A DNA stretch of 64,000 nt from Flavisphingomonas formosensis (GTDB lineage Bacteria > Pseudomonadota > Alphaproteobacteria > Sphingomonadales > Sphingomonadaceae): contig NZ_WRPK01000013.1 of NCBI RefSeq assembly GCF_009755815.1, forward strand, positions 1 to 64,000, given 5' to 3'. A program made the position numbers and the translations under genes. The notes under the pieces were generated by a model. That model made no database searches. It was not told the origin of the DNA and saw nothing but the letters and a program-made list of their open reading frames with translations. Below, in pieces: positions 1 through 8,200 of this stretch. The first letter of the stretch is position 1; each line of letters starts with the position of its first letter.

Positions 1-206
1 ATGTCCTCACCCTCGCCAGCGACCAGGGCCTCATCGACGCCGGCCTCAAGCTCAGGACCCTGCGCCTGCCGGACACCTTCCAGGACCAGGACAAACCCGA
101 ACGCCAGTACCAGGACGCCGGCCTCGATGCCGACGCCATCGTCGCGAAGGTCCTCGCCGCCCTGCACAGCAACAGCGCAGCTCTGGGGACCAAGGCCGGC
201 GCATAA
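1..206 (+). CDS. dxs: 1-deoxy-D-xylulose-5-phosphate synthase, C-terminal end only (partial)
   Basis: Only the last 67 codons are in the window; the frame is open from the first base and stops at 204-206. The tail contains [17 protein letters not shown] followed by an IVAKVLAAL helix, the typical C-terminus of DXS, which condenses pyruvate and glyceraldehyde-3-phosphate in the first step of the MEP isoprenoid pathway. Its stop TAA shares one base with the ATG of the next gene (TAATG), so the two are probably co-transcribed. Sitting beside ispH and the hpn genes, it would feed isoprenoid units to hopanoid synthesis. The assignment rests on a short tail. Confidence 0.8.
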   Translation, partial: VLTLASDQGLIDAGLKLRTLRLPDTFQDQDKPERQYQDAGLDADAIVAKVLAALHSNSAALGTKAGA

Positions 207-691
207 TGAGACCCGTCCTGTCGGCAGCCAGCGGCGTGCTGCGTCCGCTGATCGGCCTCGCGCTGTGCGCCGCCACCTCCTCCCCTGCCCTCGCGAGCAC
301 GCTTCGCATCGAGATCGGCAATGTCCGCAACGCCGCCGGGCACGTGCATATCGACGTCTGTCCAGAGGCGCATTTCCTGAAGGACGACTGCCCCTATTCG
401 GCGGAAGCGGCGGCGCGGCCCGGCGTCACGATCGTCACCGTCACCAATCTTCCTCCCGGGCGTTATGCCGTCCAGGCGTTCCATGACGAGAACGATAATC
501 ACAAGGTCGATCGCATGGTGTTCGGCATACCCAAGGAAGGAGTGGGTTTTTCCAACGATGCCAGGATCAGCCTCGGCCCGCCCAAATTCCTCGATGCCGC
601 CTTCACCCACGGCGTGGGGGAGCAAACGATATCCCTGCGCATGCGCTACTGGTCCGGCGCATCGGGACCCGCCGTCGCAGCCTCGCGCTAG
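206..691 (+). CDS. DUF2141 family secreted protein
   Basis: 161 aa. An N-terminal hydrophobic signal peptide ends near ALAS (about residue 31). The mature part has DUF2141 hallmarks: a beta-rich start (LRIEIGNVRNAAGHVHIDV), a central LPPGRYAVQAFHDENDNHKVDR segment with acidic, possibly metal-binding residues, and FGIPKEGVGFSNDA. The family is common in Proteobacteria and Bacteroidetes and has no settled biochemical role. The start ATG overlaps the dxs stop by one base, implying translational coupling. A periplasmic location is inferred. Confidence 0.85.
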   Translation: MRPVLSAASGVLRPLIGLALCAATSSPALASTLRIEIGNVRNAAGHVHIDVCPEAHFLKDDCPYSAEAAARPGVTIVTVTNLPPGRYAVQAFHDENDNHKVDRMVFGIPKEGVGFSNDARISLGPPKFLDAAFTHGVGEQTISLRMRYWSGASGPAVAASR

Positions 692-862
692 ACGCGTGGA
701 GTGCAGCTCGCCTATCCTCCCCCCGGAGGGCTGCCGGACATACCCAAAAGGTGATGCGCTTTTCTACGGCATCATCGCGATGCAAGTCGGGATCCTGACG
801 AAGAAAAAAGGAGCTGCCCCTTCAATCAATGCGCCCCGCAGCCCTGGGGTGCTGAGCGGGCT

Positions 863-3469
863 ATGAAACTGATCCCCCGCCTCGTCTCGGCAAGCGTCCG
901 GCGGCCGCGCGCCACGCTGGCGCTCTCGCTCCTGCTCGCGGTCGCGGCGATCCTGATCGTCACCAGCCGTTTCGCGATGATTACCGATACCGGCGCCCTG
1001 ATCTCCCCCAAGGTCGGCTGGCGCATGCAGGAAGCCGCGATGGAGGCGGCCTTCCCGCAGCTCAAGGACGTGATGCTGATCGTCGTCGACGGCGCGACGC
1101 CCGAACTGGCCGAGGATGGCGCCGCACGGCTGACCGCGCGGCTCAAGGCCGATCCTGCGCATTTTCGCCGTGTCGAGCGGCCGGACGGCGGCGATTTCTT
1201 CGCACGCGAAGGCCTGCTGTTCCAATCGCCCGAGGAGGTGCGCGCCACCACCGCTGCGCTGATCCAGGCCCAGCCGATGCTCGGGCCGCTGGCCGCCGAT
1301 CCGAGCCTGCGCGGCCTCTCCCATGCGCTCGGCACGATGCTCGACGGGATCGACCGCGGATCGGCGAGCCTCGACCAGATCGACCGGCCGATGCGGGCGC
1401 TGGCCGATGCGACCGAACGGTCACTCAGCGGCAAACCCGCCTTCTTCTCCTGGCAGACGCTTTTCGCCGACGAAAAGAGCAGGATGTCGCCGCCGCTGCG
1501 CCGCCTGATCCTCGTCCAGCCGGTGCTCGATCATTCGGCGCTGATGCCCGGCGAAGCTGCGACCGACCGGATCGCCGCTCTCTCGCGGACGATGGGCCTC
1601 GATGACGCCCACGGCATCCGGGTGCGGCTGACCGGCGAGGTGCCGCTGGCCGACGAGGAGTTCGCGACGCTGGAGGAAAATATCGGGCTGGTCGCCGTCG
1701 TCATGCTGCTCGCCATGCTCGCGACGCTCTGGCTGGCGGTACGATCGGTGCGGCTGGTGCTGGCGATCATGGTCACCATCGTCGCCGGCCTTGCCGTGAC
1801 GACGGCGATTGGTCTGCTCGTGGTCGGCCGATTCAACCTCATCTCGGTCGCGTTCATTCCCTTGTTCGTAGGCCTCGGCGTCGATTTCGGCATTCAGATC
1901 TGCGTGCGCTTCAACGCCGAACGTGCGGACGGCGCCACCAGCTCCGAGGCGCTGCGCCGTGCCGCGACCGCGCTCGGCGCGCCCCTGCTGCTCGCGGCGG
2001 GCGCAATCTGCCTCGGTTTCGTCGCCTTCCTGCCTACCGCCTATGTCGGCATTGCCGAGCTGGGCGTCATCGCCGGCTTCGGCATGGTGGTCGCGCTGCT
2101 GTTCAGCGTCACGCTGCTGCCGGCGCTGGTGACGGCGATGCCGCCCGGCGCACCGCAGCGCGAGGTCGGTTTCTCCAGCATGGCGGGCGCCGATCATTTC
2201 CTGGCGCGGCACCGCGGCGGCGTGCTCTGGGCATTCGGCCTGTCGATGCTGGCCAGCATCGCGCTGCTGCCGCTCGTCCATTTCGACTTCAACCCACTGC
2301 ATCTTCGCGATCCCAAGTCGCCCGCCATGGCGACGCTGGCGGATCTCACCCGCGATCCGGACCGCACGCCGAACACGATCGACATATTGGCGCCCGACGC
2401 GAAGGCGGCAGACCATCTCACTCGTCGCCTGTCCGCGCTGCCCGAGGTGGCGCAGGTCGTTTCGATCGGCAGCTTCGTGCCCGAGGACCAGCCCGCGAAG
2501 CTGGCGTTGATCACCGACGCCTCGACCGTGCTCGATCTGACGCTCAACCCGTTCGACGTCGCACCGCCGCCAAGCGATGCCGAGCTGATCGACACCCTGT
2601 CCGCCACGGCGGCGCGACTGCGTGCCACAGCGGCAAAGGCAGGAGGGCCGGGCGCGGCGGACGCACGGCGGCTCGGCGATGCCTTCACCCGGCTCGCCGC
2701 AGCAACGCCGGCGGCACGCGCGCGAACCAACCAGATGATCGCACAGCCGCTCGCCGTGATGCTGGATCAGACGCGTCTCGCGCTGCAGGCGCAACCGGTG
2801 ACACGCGACACGCTGCCCGCCGAACTGCATCGCGATTGGGTTGCGCCAGACGGGAGGATGCGCTTGCAGCTCTTCCCGCGCGGCGACAGCAACGACAATG
2901 AGGTCATCGCACGCTTCCGCGACGCGGTCGCCAAGGTGACGCCCGCCATTTCCGGCCTGCCGGTCGCGACCCAGGCCGCCGCCTCGACTGTCGCCGGCGC
3001 CTTCATCCAGGCGGGCGTGATCGCGTTGGCGCTGGTCAGCCTGCTGCTCTTCGCGATGCTGCGCGACGTGAAGGAAGTGGCCTTCACCCTGGCCCCGGTC
3101 GTGCTCTCCGGCTTCCTGACGCTGGGCAGCTGCGTGCTGATCGGCCAACCGATCAACTTTGCCAACATCATCGCCTTCCCGCTGCTGTTCGGTGTCGGCG
3201 TCGCCTTTCACATCTATTTCGTGATGGCGTGGCGCGCGGGCGCGACCGACCTGCTGCAATCGAGCCTGGCGCGCGCCGTGCTGTTCAGCGCGCTCGCCAC
3301 CGGCACGGCCTTCGGCAGCCTGTGGCTCTCACACCATCCCGGCACGGCGAGCATGGGCAAGATACTGATGATCTCGCTGGCCTGGACCCTGGTATGCGCG
3401 CTGATTTTCGAGCCGGCTTTGCTCGGGCCGCCGCGTGGGAAGACGGCCGCGGACGAGGGTGAACGCTGA
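863..3469 (+). CDS. hpnN: Hopanoid-associated RND transporter HpnN
   Basis: 868 aa, full length for the HpnN family of MMPL/RND-type inner-membrane transporters. The N-terminal membrane anchor (about residues 12-35) is followed by a periplasmic domain. Two membrane bundles follow, at about residues 265-425 (sterol-sensing-like region with VGLGVDFGIQI) and 710-850 (LLFGVGVAFHIYFV). In Rhodopseudomonas, HpnN moves hopanoids from the inner to the outer membrane. The 171-bp upstream gap suggests its own promoter. The adjacent hpnM-mlaA pair on the opposite strand fits a shared lipid-trafficking role. Confidence 0.93.
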   Translation: MKLIPRLVSASVRRPRATLALSLLLAVAAILIVTSRFAMITDTGALISPKVGWRMQEAAMEAAFPQLKDVMLIVVDGATPELAEDGAARLTARLKADPAHFRRVERPDGGDFFAREGLLFQSPEEVRATTAALIQAQPMLGPLAADPSLRGLSHALGTMLDGIDRGSASLDQIDRPMRALADATERSLSGKPAFFSWQTLFADEKSRMSPPLRRLILVQPVLDHSALMPGEAATDRIAALSRTMGLDDAHGIRVRLTGEVPLADEEFATLEENIGLVAVVMLLAMLATLWLAVRSVRLVLAIMVTIVAGLAVTTAIGLLVVGRFNLISVAFIPLFVGLGVDFGIQICVRFNAERADGATSSEALRRAATALGAPLLLAAGAICLGFVAFLPTAYVGIAELGVIAGFGMVVALLFSVTLLPALVTAMPPGAPQREVGFSSMAGADHFLARHRGGVLWAFGLSMLASIALLPLVHFDFNPLHLRDPKSPAMATLADLTRDPDRTPNTIDILAPDAKAADHLTRRLSALPEVAQVVSIGSFVPEDQPAKLALITDASTVLDLTLNPFDVAPPPSDAELIDTLSATAARLRATAAKAGGPGAADARRLGDAFTRLAAATPAARARTNQMIAQPLAVMLDQTRLALQAQPVTRDTLPAELHRDWVAPDGRMRLQLFPRGDSNDNEVIARFRDAVAKVTPAISGLPVATQAAASTVAGAFIQAGVIALALVSLLLFAMLRDVKEVAFTLAPVVLSGFLTLGSCVLIGQPINFANIIAFPLLFGVGVAFHIYFVMAWRAGATDLLQSSLARAVLFSALATGTAFGSLWLSHHPGTASMGKILMISLAWTLVCALIFEPALLGPPRGKTAADEGER

Positions 3470-3516
3470 CGGGCGCACATCGCGCTTGCACGCTATCCCC
3501 GTTCGCTGGAGAAAAG

Positions 3517-4479
3517 TCAGGGCTGCGTCTGACCGGCCGGAGGCTGGGTTGCCGCTGCCGGATCCTCCAGCGGATCGTCGAGCGGTATATCCTGTTCGCC
3601 CGCCTTCTTCTTGAGCCCCGCAATCTCGCTCGCCCGATTCTGAAGATAGACGGAGCGCAGTGTCGCATAGGGATCGAGAGCGGTGGAAAAGAGCGCCTTG
3701 AGCTCGGTATCCGCCTCGGCGCGCGCATCGAGGCCGGTGATCACCGCCTTGGGAAGCTGATATTCCAACCGATCGAACGGCCTGCCCACTGCGAGGGGCA
3801 ACACCGCCGCATCGAACTGGCCGGCGCCGAAATCGCGTAGCGTGCTCGGCCCCATCAGCGGCAGGAAGAGATAGGGGCCGGACTTGACGCCGTAGAAGGC
3901 CAGGGTGTTGCCGAAGCCGTTGTCGCGATGCGGCAGCCCCTCGCGCTTGGCGACGTCGATCAGGCCGCCAATGCCGAAGATGGTGTTCAATATGGTGCGA
4001 AACAGCGTCTTCACCGCTCGCTTGGGTTTCAGCTGGAGCAGATCGTTCACGAACACGACCGGCTCGGACAGATTGGTGAACATGTTGCGCAGGCCCGAGC
4101 GCGCAGGCTTCGGCACGACATGTTTGTAACCCATCGCCGCAGGGCGGAAGATCGCCTTGTCGAGCGACTGGTTGACCGAGAACATCGCCCGGTTGAAACC
4201 CTCGAGCGGATCGCCCTTGGTATGCGGCGGATGAGGGTTGCCGGCGACCGCATCGGCTGCGGCGTCCGCGGCCATGCCATCAGGTACTGCGGCATCTGGC
4301 GCCGCATCGGCGGGAGCGGACGTCGCGGAAGCGGCGGCATCGACGGGCGGCGGAGGTGCCGTCGCGTCAACGGCGGCCACGAGTTCGAGCGGCGGCGTCG
4401 CCAGCACGGCGGGCACATCCGATGCACCCGGCGCAGCATTCAGCAGCGACAGCGTCGAGGCGAGCGCGGCAATGCTCAA
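3517..4479 (-). CDS. mlaA: MlaA/VacJ-family outer-membrane lipid-asymmetry protein
   Basis: 320 aa from a TTG start at 4479, chosen because it overlaps the hpnM stop as TTGA and gives a hydrophobic signal-like N-terminus (SIAALASTLSLLNA). An upstream in-frame ATG would add 47 residues read from inside hpnM and is rejected. Residues about 25-85 are an Ala/Pro-rich linker. The MlaA domain begins at DPLEGFNRAMFSVNQ and includes NMFTNLSEPVVFVNDLLQ and the GPYLFLPLMGPSTLRDF signature. MlaA removes mislocalised phospholipid from the outer leaflet and passes it to MlaC. No lipobox cysteine is visible, unlike E. coli MlaA. Coupling to hpnM suggests a hopanoid or mixed-lipid transport role. Confidence 0.87.
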   Translation of the reverse strand: MSIAALASTLSLLNAAPGASDVPAVLATPPLELVAAVDATAPPPPVDAAASATSAPADAAPDAAVPDGMAADAAADAVAGNPHPPHTKGDPLEGFNRAMFSVNQSLDKAIFRPAAMGYKHVVPKPARSGLRNMFTNLSEPVVFVNDLLQLKPKRAVKTLFRTILNTIFGIGGLIDVAKREGLPHRDNGFGNTLAFYGVKSGPYLFLPLMGPSTLRDFGAGQFDAAVLPLAVGRPFDRLEYQLPKAVITGLDARAEADTELKALFSTALDPYATLRSVYLQNRASEIAGLKKKAGEQDIPLDDPLEDPAAATQPPAGQTQP

Positions 4480-5081
4480 CGGGTCGGCCTGTCCGCCAGA
4501 TCGTCCAGATGGCGGACCAGCGCCTTGGCGCCGCCCGTGGCCAGCACGCGCGAGAAATCCGAACGCCGGGTCGCGAGCTGGCTGATCGAATCGCGATAGA
4601 AGACATCGATGATCTTCCACTCGCCACCGCTCTGGCGGAGGCGATAGGCCAGCGATTCGGGCTGGCCGGAGGCGGGAAGCAGCTTGGTGCGCACCAGCCG
4701 GTCGGTACCGCGGGCTTCCACCTTGGGGTCCATGGTGAACTTCTCGCCGCCGAAGCTATCGAAATTGGCGGCATATTGCGCGATCGTCATGCGGCGGAAG
4801 GCGGTGGTGAGCGCAGCCTGATCCGCGCTCGACAGGGTCGTCCAGCTCGGCCCGACGGTGAGCCGCGTCATCAACGGCACGTCGAACACCTTGTCGATCG
4901 TCGGGGCAAGCGCGGCGGCACGGCCCTGCTGACCCGCCTGCTTACCGGATTTCATGATGGCAATGAGCTTGTCGCACAAAGCCTGCACCGGCGCCTGCGC
5001 GGGATCGACCGCCTGAGCATGAACGGCCACCGGAACGGCCAGGGACAGGGCAACATACACGCCGGACTTATAGGATCGCAT
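4476..5081 (-). CDS. hpnM: Hopanoid-associated MlaC/Ttg2D-type lipid-binding protein HpnM
   Basis: 201 aa with a Sec signal peptide (MRSYKSGVYVALSLAVPVAVHA, cut near residue 22). The body matches the periplasmic MlaC/Ttg2D fold: helices with FDVPLMTRLTVGPSWTTL, the QYAANFDSFGGEKF segment, and the closing GGEWKIIDVFYRDSISQLATRRSDF block. MlaC carries lipid between the MlaA complex and the inner membrane; HpnM is the paralogue found in hpn loci. It is transcribed first, and mlaA follows with a 4-base overlap. The divergent 245-bp gap to ispH must contain promoters for both directions. Confidence 0.9.
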   Translation of the reverse strand: MRSYKSGVYVALSLAVPVAVHAQAVDPAQAPVQALCDKLIAIMKSGKQAGQQGRAAALAPTIDKVFDVPLMTRLTVGPSWTTLSSADQAALTTAFRRMTIAQYAANFDSFGGEKFTMDPKVEARGTDRLVRTKLLPASGQPESLAYRLRQSGGEWKIIDVFYRDSISQLATRRSDFSRVLATGGAKALVRHLDDLADRPTR

Positions 5082-5326
5082 TCACTCGCTTCCGCAGGTC
5101 GTAAGGAATAACGATATCGCCGCTTTCCGCAGAGGTCCATCCTGTCGGTGGAATGTGGCCAATCTGCAACGCCGCGTACATTCTGGCGCAAATGACACTT
5201 TTTTGGGAATGCCCGGCCCGCTATGTCCGTATCATTGCAGAGGCGCACTCAAGGGGCTGAGAGCTGCCGCCGCAGAGCTGGCGTACGACGTTCGGGCGTC
5301 GCTTCGGGTGGCTTAAGGAGACAAGA

Positions 5327-6277
5327 TTGCAGGTTATTCTCGCTCAGCCCCGGGGATTCTGCGCCGGCGTCGTCCGCGCAATCGAGATCGTCGAACGGGC
5401 GCTCGAACTGGAGCAGGCGCCCGTCTATGTGCGCCATGAGATCGTCCATAACCGTCATGTGGTCGACAAGCTGCGCCGCAAGGGCGCGGTGTTCGTGGAG
5501 GATCTGTCGGAGGTTCCGGCCGGCGCCCGTACCGTGTTCAGCGCGCATGGAGTCGCCCGTTCCGTGCAGGAAGAGGCGGCCGCGCGCGGCCTGCCCGTGC
5601 TGGACGCCACCTGCCCGCTGGTCACCAAGGTGCATGTCCAGGGCCGCCGTTACGCCAGGATGGGCCGCACCGTCATCCTCATCGGCCATGAAGGCCATGC
5701 CGAGGTGATCGGCACGATGGGCCAGATCGATGCGCCGATCCATCTCGTCTCGACGATCGAGGATGTTGCCGCGCTCGACCTGCCGTCGGATACGCCGATC
5801 GCCTACGTGACGCAGACGACGCTGAGCGTGGACGATACGCGCGGGCTTATCGCGGCGCTGGGCGCGCGATTCAGCGACGTGCTGGGGCCCGACGTTTCCG
5901 ACATCTGCTATGCAACGCAGAACCGCCAGACCGCAGTCCGCGATCTATGCCGCGTCGCCGATCTGCTGCTGGTGGTCGGCGCATCGAACAGCTCCAACTC
6001 CAACCGGCTGCGCGAGATCGGCGTCGAGATGGGCGTGCCGAGCTTCCTCGTCGCCGATGGCGACAGCATCGATTCGGCCTGGTTCGACGGCATAGAGACG
6101 GTCGGCCTCACCGCCGGCGCTTCCGCGCCCGACGAGTTGGTCGACCATGTCATCGCCGCGCTGCGCCAAATCGGGCCGGTGGCGATATCGACGCTCGACG
6201 GCGTCGAGGAAAACATGCAATTCAGCCTGCCGCCCGGCCTCAAGGCCGCCGCGCATACATCCCCTTCCGCAGCCTGA
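5327..6277 (+). CDS. ispH: 4-hydroxy-3-methylbut-2-enyl diphosphate reductase
   Basis: 316 aa, normal length. The TTG start is fixed by AAGGAG at 5315-5320 and by the canonical [15 protein letters not shown]-terminus. The three iron-sulfur cysteines are present at residues 12, 96 ([11 protein letters not shown]) and 194 ([10 protein letters not shown]), with [11 protein letters not shown] and SSNSNRL substrate-binding motifs. It performs the last MEP-pathway step, giving IPP and DMAPP. hpnH begins 12 bases downstream in the same direction, so precursor supply and side-chain synthesis are probably co-expressed. Confidence 0.96.
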   Translation: MQVILAQPRGFCAGVVRAIEIVERALELEQAPVYVRHEIVHNRHVVDKLRRKGAVFVEDLSEVPAGARTVFSAHGVARSVQEEAAARGLPVLDATCPLVTKVHVQGRRYARMGRTVILIGHEGHAEVIGTMGQIDAPIHLVSTIEDVAALDLPSDTPIAYVTQTTLSVDDTRGLIAALGARFSDVLGPDVSDICYATQNRQTAVRDLCRVADLLLVVGASNSSNSNRLREIGVEMGVPSFLVADGDSIDSAWFDGIETVGLTAGASAPDELVDHVIAALRQIGPVAISTLDGVEENMQFSLPPGLKAAAHTSPSAA

Positions 6278-6288
6278 CGGGAAAATCG

Positions 6289-7434
6289 ATGAGCCTCCCC
6301 GTATCCCAGATCCTCCGCATCGGCAGCTACACGCTGCGCGAGCATTTGAAGGGCGGCCGCTATCCGCTCGTGCTGATGCTCGAGCCGTTGCTGCGCTGCA
6401 ACCTCGCCTGCAAGGGCTGCGGCAAGATCGACTATCCCGATCCGATCCTGAACCAGCGCCTCTCCTATGAGCAGTGCATGGACGCGATTGACGAATGCGG
6501 CGCGCCGGCCGTCTCGATCGCCGGCGGCGAGCCGCTGCTCCACCGTGACATGCCGCGCATCGTCAAGGGCTATATCGCGAAAAAGAAGTTCGTGATCCTG
6601 TGCACCAACGCGCTGCTGCTCAAGAAGAAGATCGACGATTATGCGCCGTCGCCCTTCTTCACCTGGTCGATCCATCTCGACGGCGACAAGGGCATGCACG
6701 ACATCGCCGTCTCGCAGGATGGCGTGTTCGACATCGCGCGCGAGGCGATCATGATCGCCAAGGCGAAGGGCTTCCGCGTCCAGATCAACTGCACCGTGTT
6801 CGATGGCGCCGATCCGGCGCGCCTCGCCGCCTTCTTCGACGAGATGAAGGCGCTCGGCGTCGAGACCACCTTGTCGCCCGGCTATGCCTATGAGCGCGCG
6901 GCGGACCAGGAGCATTTCCTAAACCGCGAGCGGACCCGTAAATTCTTCCGCGACGTGTTCGCCCGCGGCAATGGCGGCAAGAACTGGGCCTTCACCAACT
7001 CGCCGCTGTTCCTCGATTTCCTGGCCGGCAACCAGACCTATGAGTGCACCCCCTGGTCGATGCCGCTGCGCACCGTCTTCGGCTGGCAGAAGCCCTGCTA
7101 TCTCGTCGGCGAAGGCTATGTCGAAACCTTCAAGGAGCTGATGGAAGGCACCGACTGGGACAAATATGGCGTCGGCAAATATGAGAAATGCGCCGACTGC
7201 ATGGTGCATTGCGGCTTCGAGGGCACGGCAGCGACCGATTCGATCCGCCACCCGCTGAAGATGATGAAGGTGGCGATGAAGGGCGTGCGCACCAGCGGCC
7301 CGATGGCGCCGGACATCGACCTCAGCAACCAGCGCCCCGCGGAAGACGTCTATTCATCGCATCTCGAGCGGGAGCTGGCCAAGATCAAGGCGAGCGATCC
7401 CAAGGCGGCCAAGCACGTCGTACGCGCGGCCTAG
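6289..7434 (+). CDS. hpnH: Adenosylhopane synthase (radical SAM) HpnH
   Basis: 381 aa from the ATG at 6289, the family's usual N-terminus (SLPVSQILRIGSYTLREHL). The radical SAM cluster motif is C37-x3-C41-x2-C44 (RCNLACKGCGK), followed by SIAGGEPLLHRD. A C-terminal Cys cluster (YEKCADCMVHCGFEG) is also seen in the family. HpnH adds the 5'-deoxyadenosyl radical to diploptene to give adenosylhopane, the first C35 hopanoid. Its last 81 bases overlap the 3' end of hpnG on the opposite strand. Confidence 0.95.
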   Translation: MSLPVSQILRIGSYTLREHLKGGRYPLVLMLEPLLRCNLACKGCGKIDYPDPILNQRLSYEQCMDAIDECGAPAVSIAGGEPLLHRDMPRIVKGYIAKKKFVILCTNALLLKKKIDDYAPSPFFTWSIHLDGDKGMHDIAVSQDGVFDIAREAIMIAKAKGFRVQINCTVFDGADPARLAAFFDEMKALGVETTLSPGYAYERAADQEHFLNRERTRKFFRDVFARGNGGKNWAFTNSPLFLDFLAGNQTYECTPWSMPLRTVFGWQKPCYLVGEGYVETFKELMEGTDWDKYGVGKYEKCADCMVHCGFEGTAATDSIRHPLKMMKVAMKGVRTSGPMAPDIDLSNQRPAEDVYSSHLERELAKIKASDPKAAKHVVRAA

Positions 7435-8019
7435 CCGACGCATCGCGCGCCCGGTGTTGATCCCCGTGCGGATCAGCGCCGGGAGCTGCGCCGGCTGACG
7501 CGCGAGCGAGGCCAGCACCGCGCCGAACGCGACACCGCCATCGGGCCGCATGCCGACGAGCGCGGCGGGCGGCAGCGTCTCCTTCGCGGTGTCGGAGATG
7601 GCGCGTAGCGCGGCGAAGGGCAGGCCGTGGCGGCGGGCGACGCGGGCGGCGACGTGCGATTCCATGTCGACGGCCAGCGCGGCGCTTTCGGCGTGCAGCG
7701 TGCGCTTGTGGGCGATCGTGGCGATGGGCGTGTCGCTGCCGGTGATGCCGCCTGCATGGGCATCAGGCAGCGCCTGACGCAGCCGTGCGACGATATCGGC
7801 ATCCCCGTCGATCACGAGATCGCCGGCTACCAGCGCCGGATCGAGCGCGCCGGCGAGACCGGTGGAGAGGATCAGGCCGGGGGCGCCGCGCGCGGCCTGA
7901 TCGAGCTCCGCCTCGAGCCGTGCCGAATCACCGCCACCCGGGATGACGATCATATCCCCGCCGATGTGCGCGATCAGCCGCGCCTCGCTTTGCAGGCCGC
8001 AGGCGACGATCAAGGGCAT
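7354..8019 (-). CDS. hpnG: Adenosylhopane nucleosidase/phosphorylase HpnG
   Basis: 221 aa. It resembles the purine nucleoside phosphorylase / MTA-SAH nucleosidase fold: STGLAGALDPALVAGDLVID, the nucleoside-site segment AVDMESHVAARVARRHGLPF and LRAISDTA. HpnG removes adenine from adenosylhopane to give ribosylhopane, acting straight after HpnH. It lies downstream of nothing on its strand; shc and the rest of the minus-strand operon precede no promoter for it except across the repeat at 8036-8186. The C-terminus runs 81 bases into hpnH antisense; whether both tails are really translated is not settled by sequence alone. Confidence 0.9.
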   Translation of the reverse strand: MPLIVACGLQSEARLIAHIGGDMIVIPGGGDSARLEAELDQAARGAPGLILSTGLAGALDPALVAGDLVIDGDADIVARLRQALPDAHAGGITGSDTPIATIAHKRTLHAESAALAVDMESHVAARVARRHGLPFAALRAISDTAKETLPPAALVGMRPDGGVAFGAVLASLARQPAQLPALIRTGINTGRAMRRLGRAYDVLGRLGIARLDLGQLPLEMR

Positions 8020-8035
8020 GCGCCGCCCTTTTCTC

Positions 8036-8186
8036 CATCCTCCCCGGAACGGGGAGGGGGACCGCCAGCCGAAGGCTGGTGGTGGAGGGGCCGCCGCTCA
8101 CCACATAGGTATCGCTTGATGTAAGCCAGAGCCCCTCCACCATTCGCTTTGCGAATGGTCCCCCTCCCCCTGCGGGGGAGGATGAA
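8036..8186. repeat. REP-like double-hairpin repeat (type A, copy 1)
   Basis: This nearly fills the gap between hpnG and shc. Each end is a CATCCTCCCC-type hairpin (8036-8058 and 8161-8186), flanked inward by GGGGGACC and GGAGGGG blocks in opposite orientation, so the whole unit is an imperfect large palindrome. The central 8100-8150 stretch is not repeated. A related copy lies within hpnB at 13869-13993. The form resembles REP doublets/BIMEs mobilised by RAYT transposases; no RAYT gene is seen here. Confidence 0.8.
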
Positions 8187-8200
8187 AGGGGGGCTCGCAA

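Noticed and set aside
1-486. Open frame of 161 codons from the first base
   Set aside because: It runs across the dxs tail and the DUF2141 gene in another frame, with Ser/Arg/Pro-rich composition typical of shadow frames in high-GC DNA.
1421-3259. 612-codon open frame antisense to hpnN
   Set aside because: Gln/Arg/His-rich antisense translation with no motif; hpnN on the other strand is full length and conserved.
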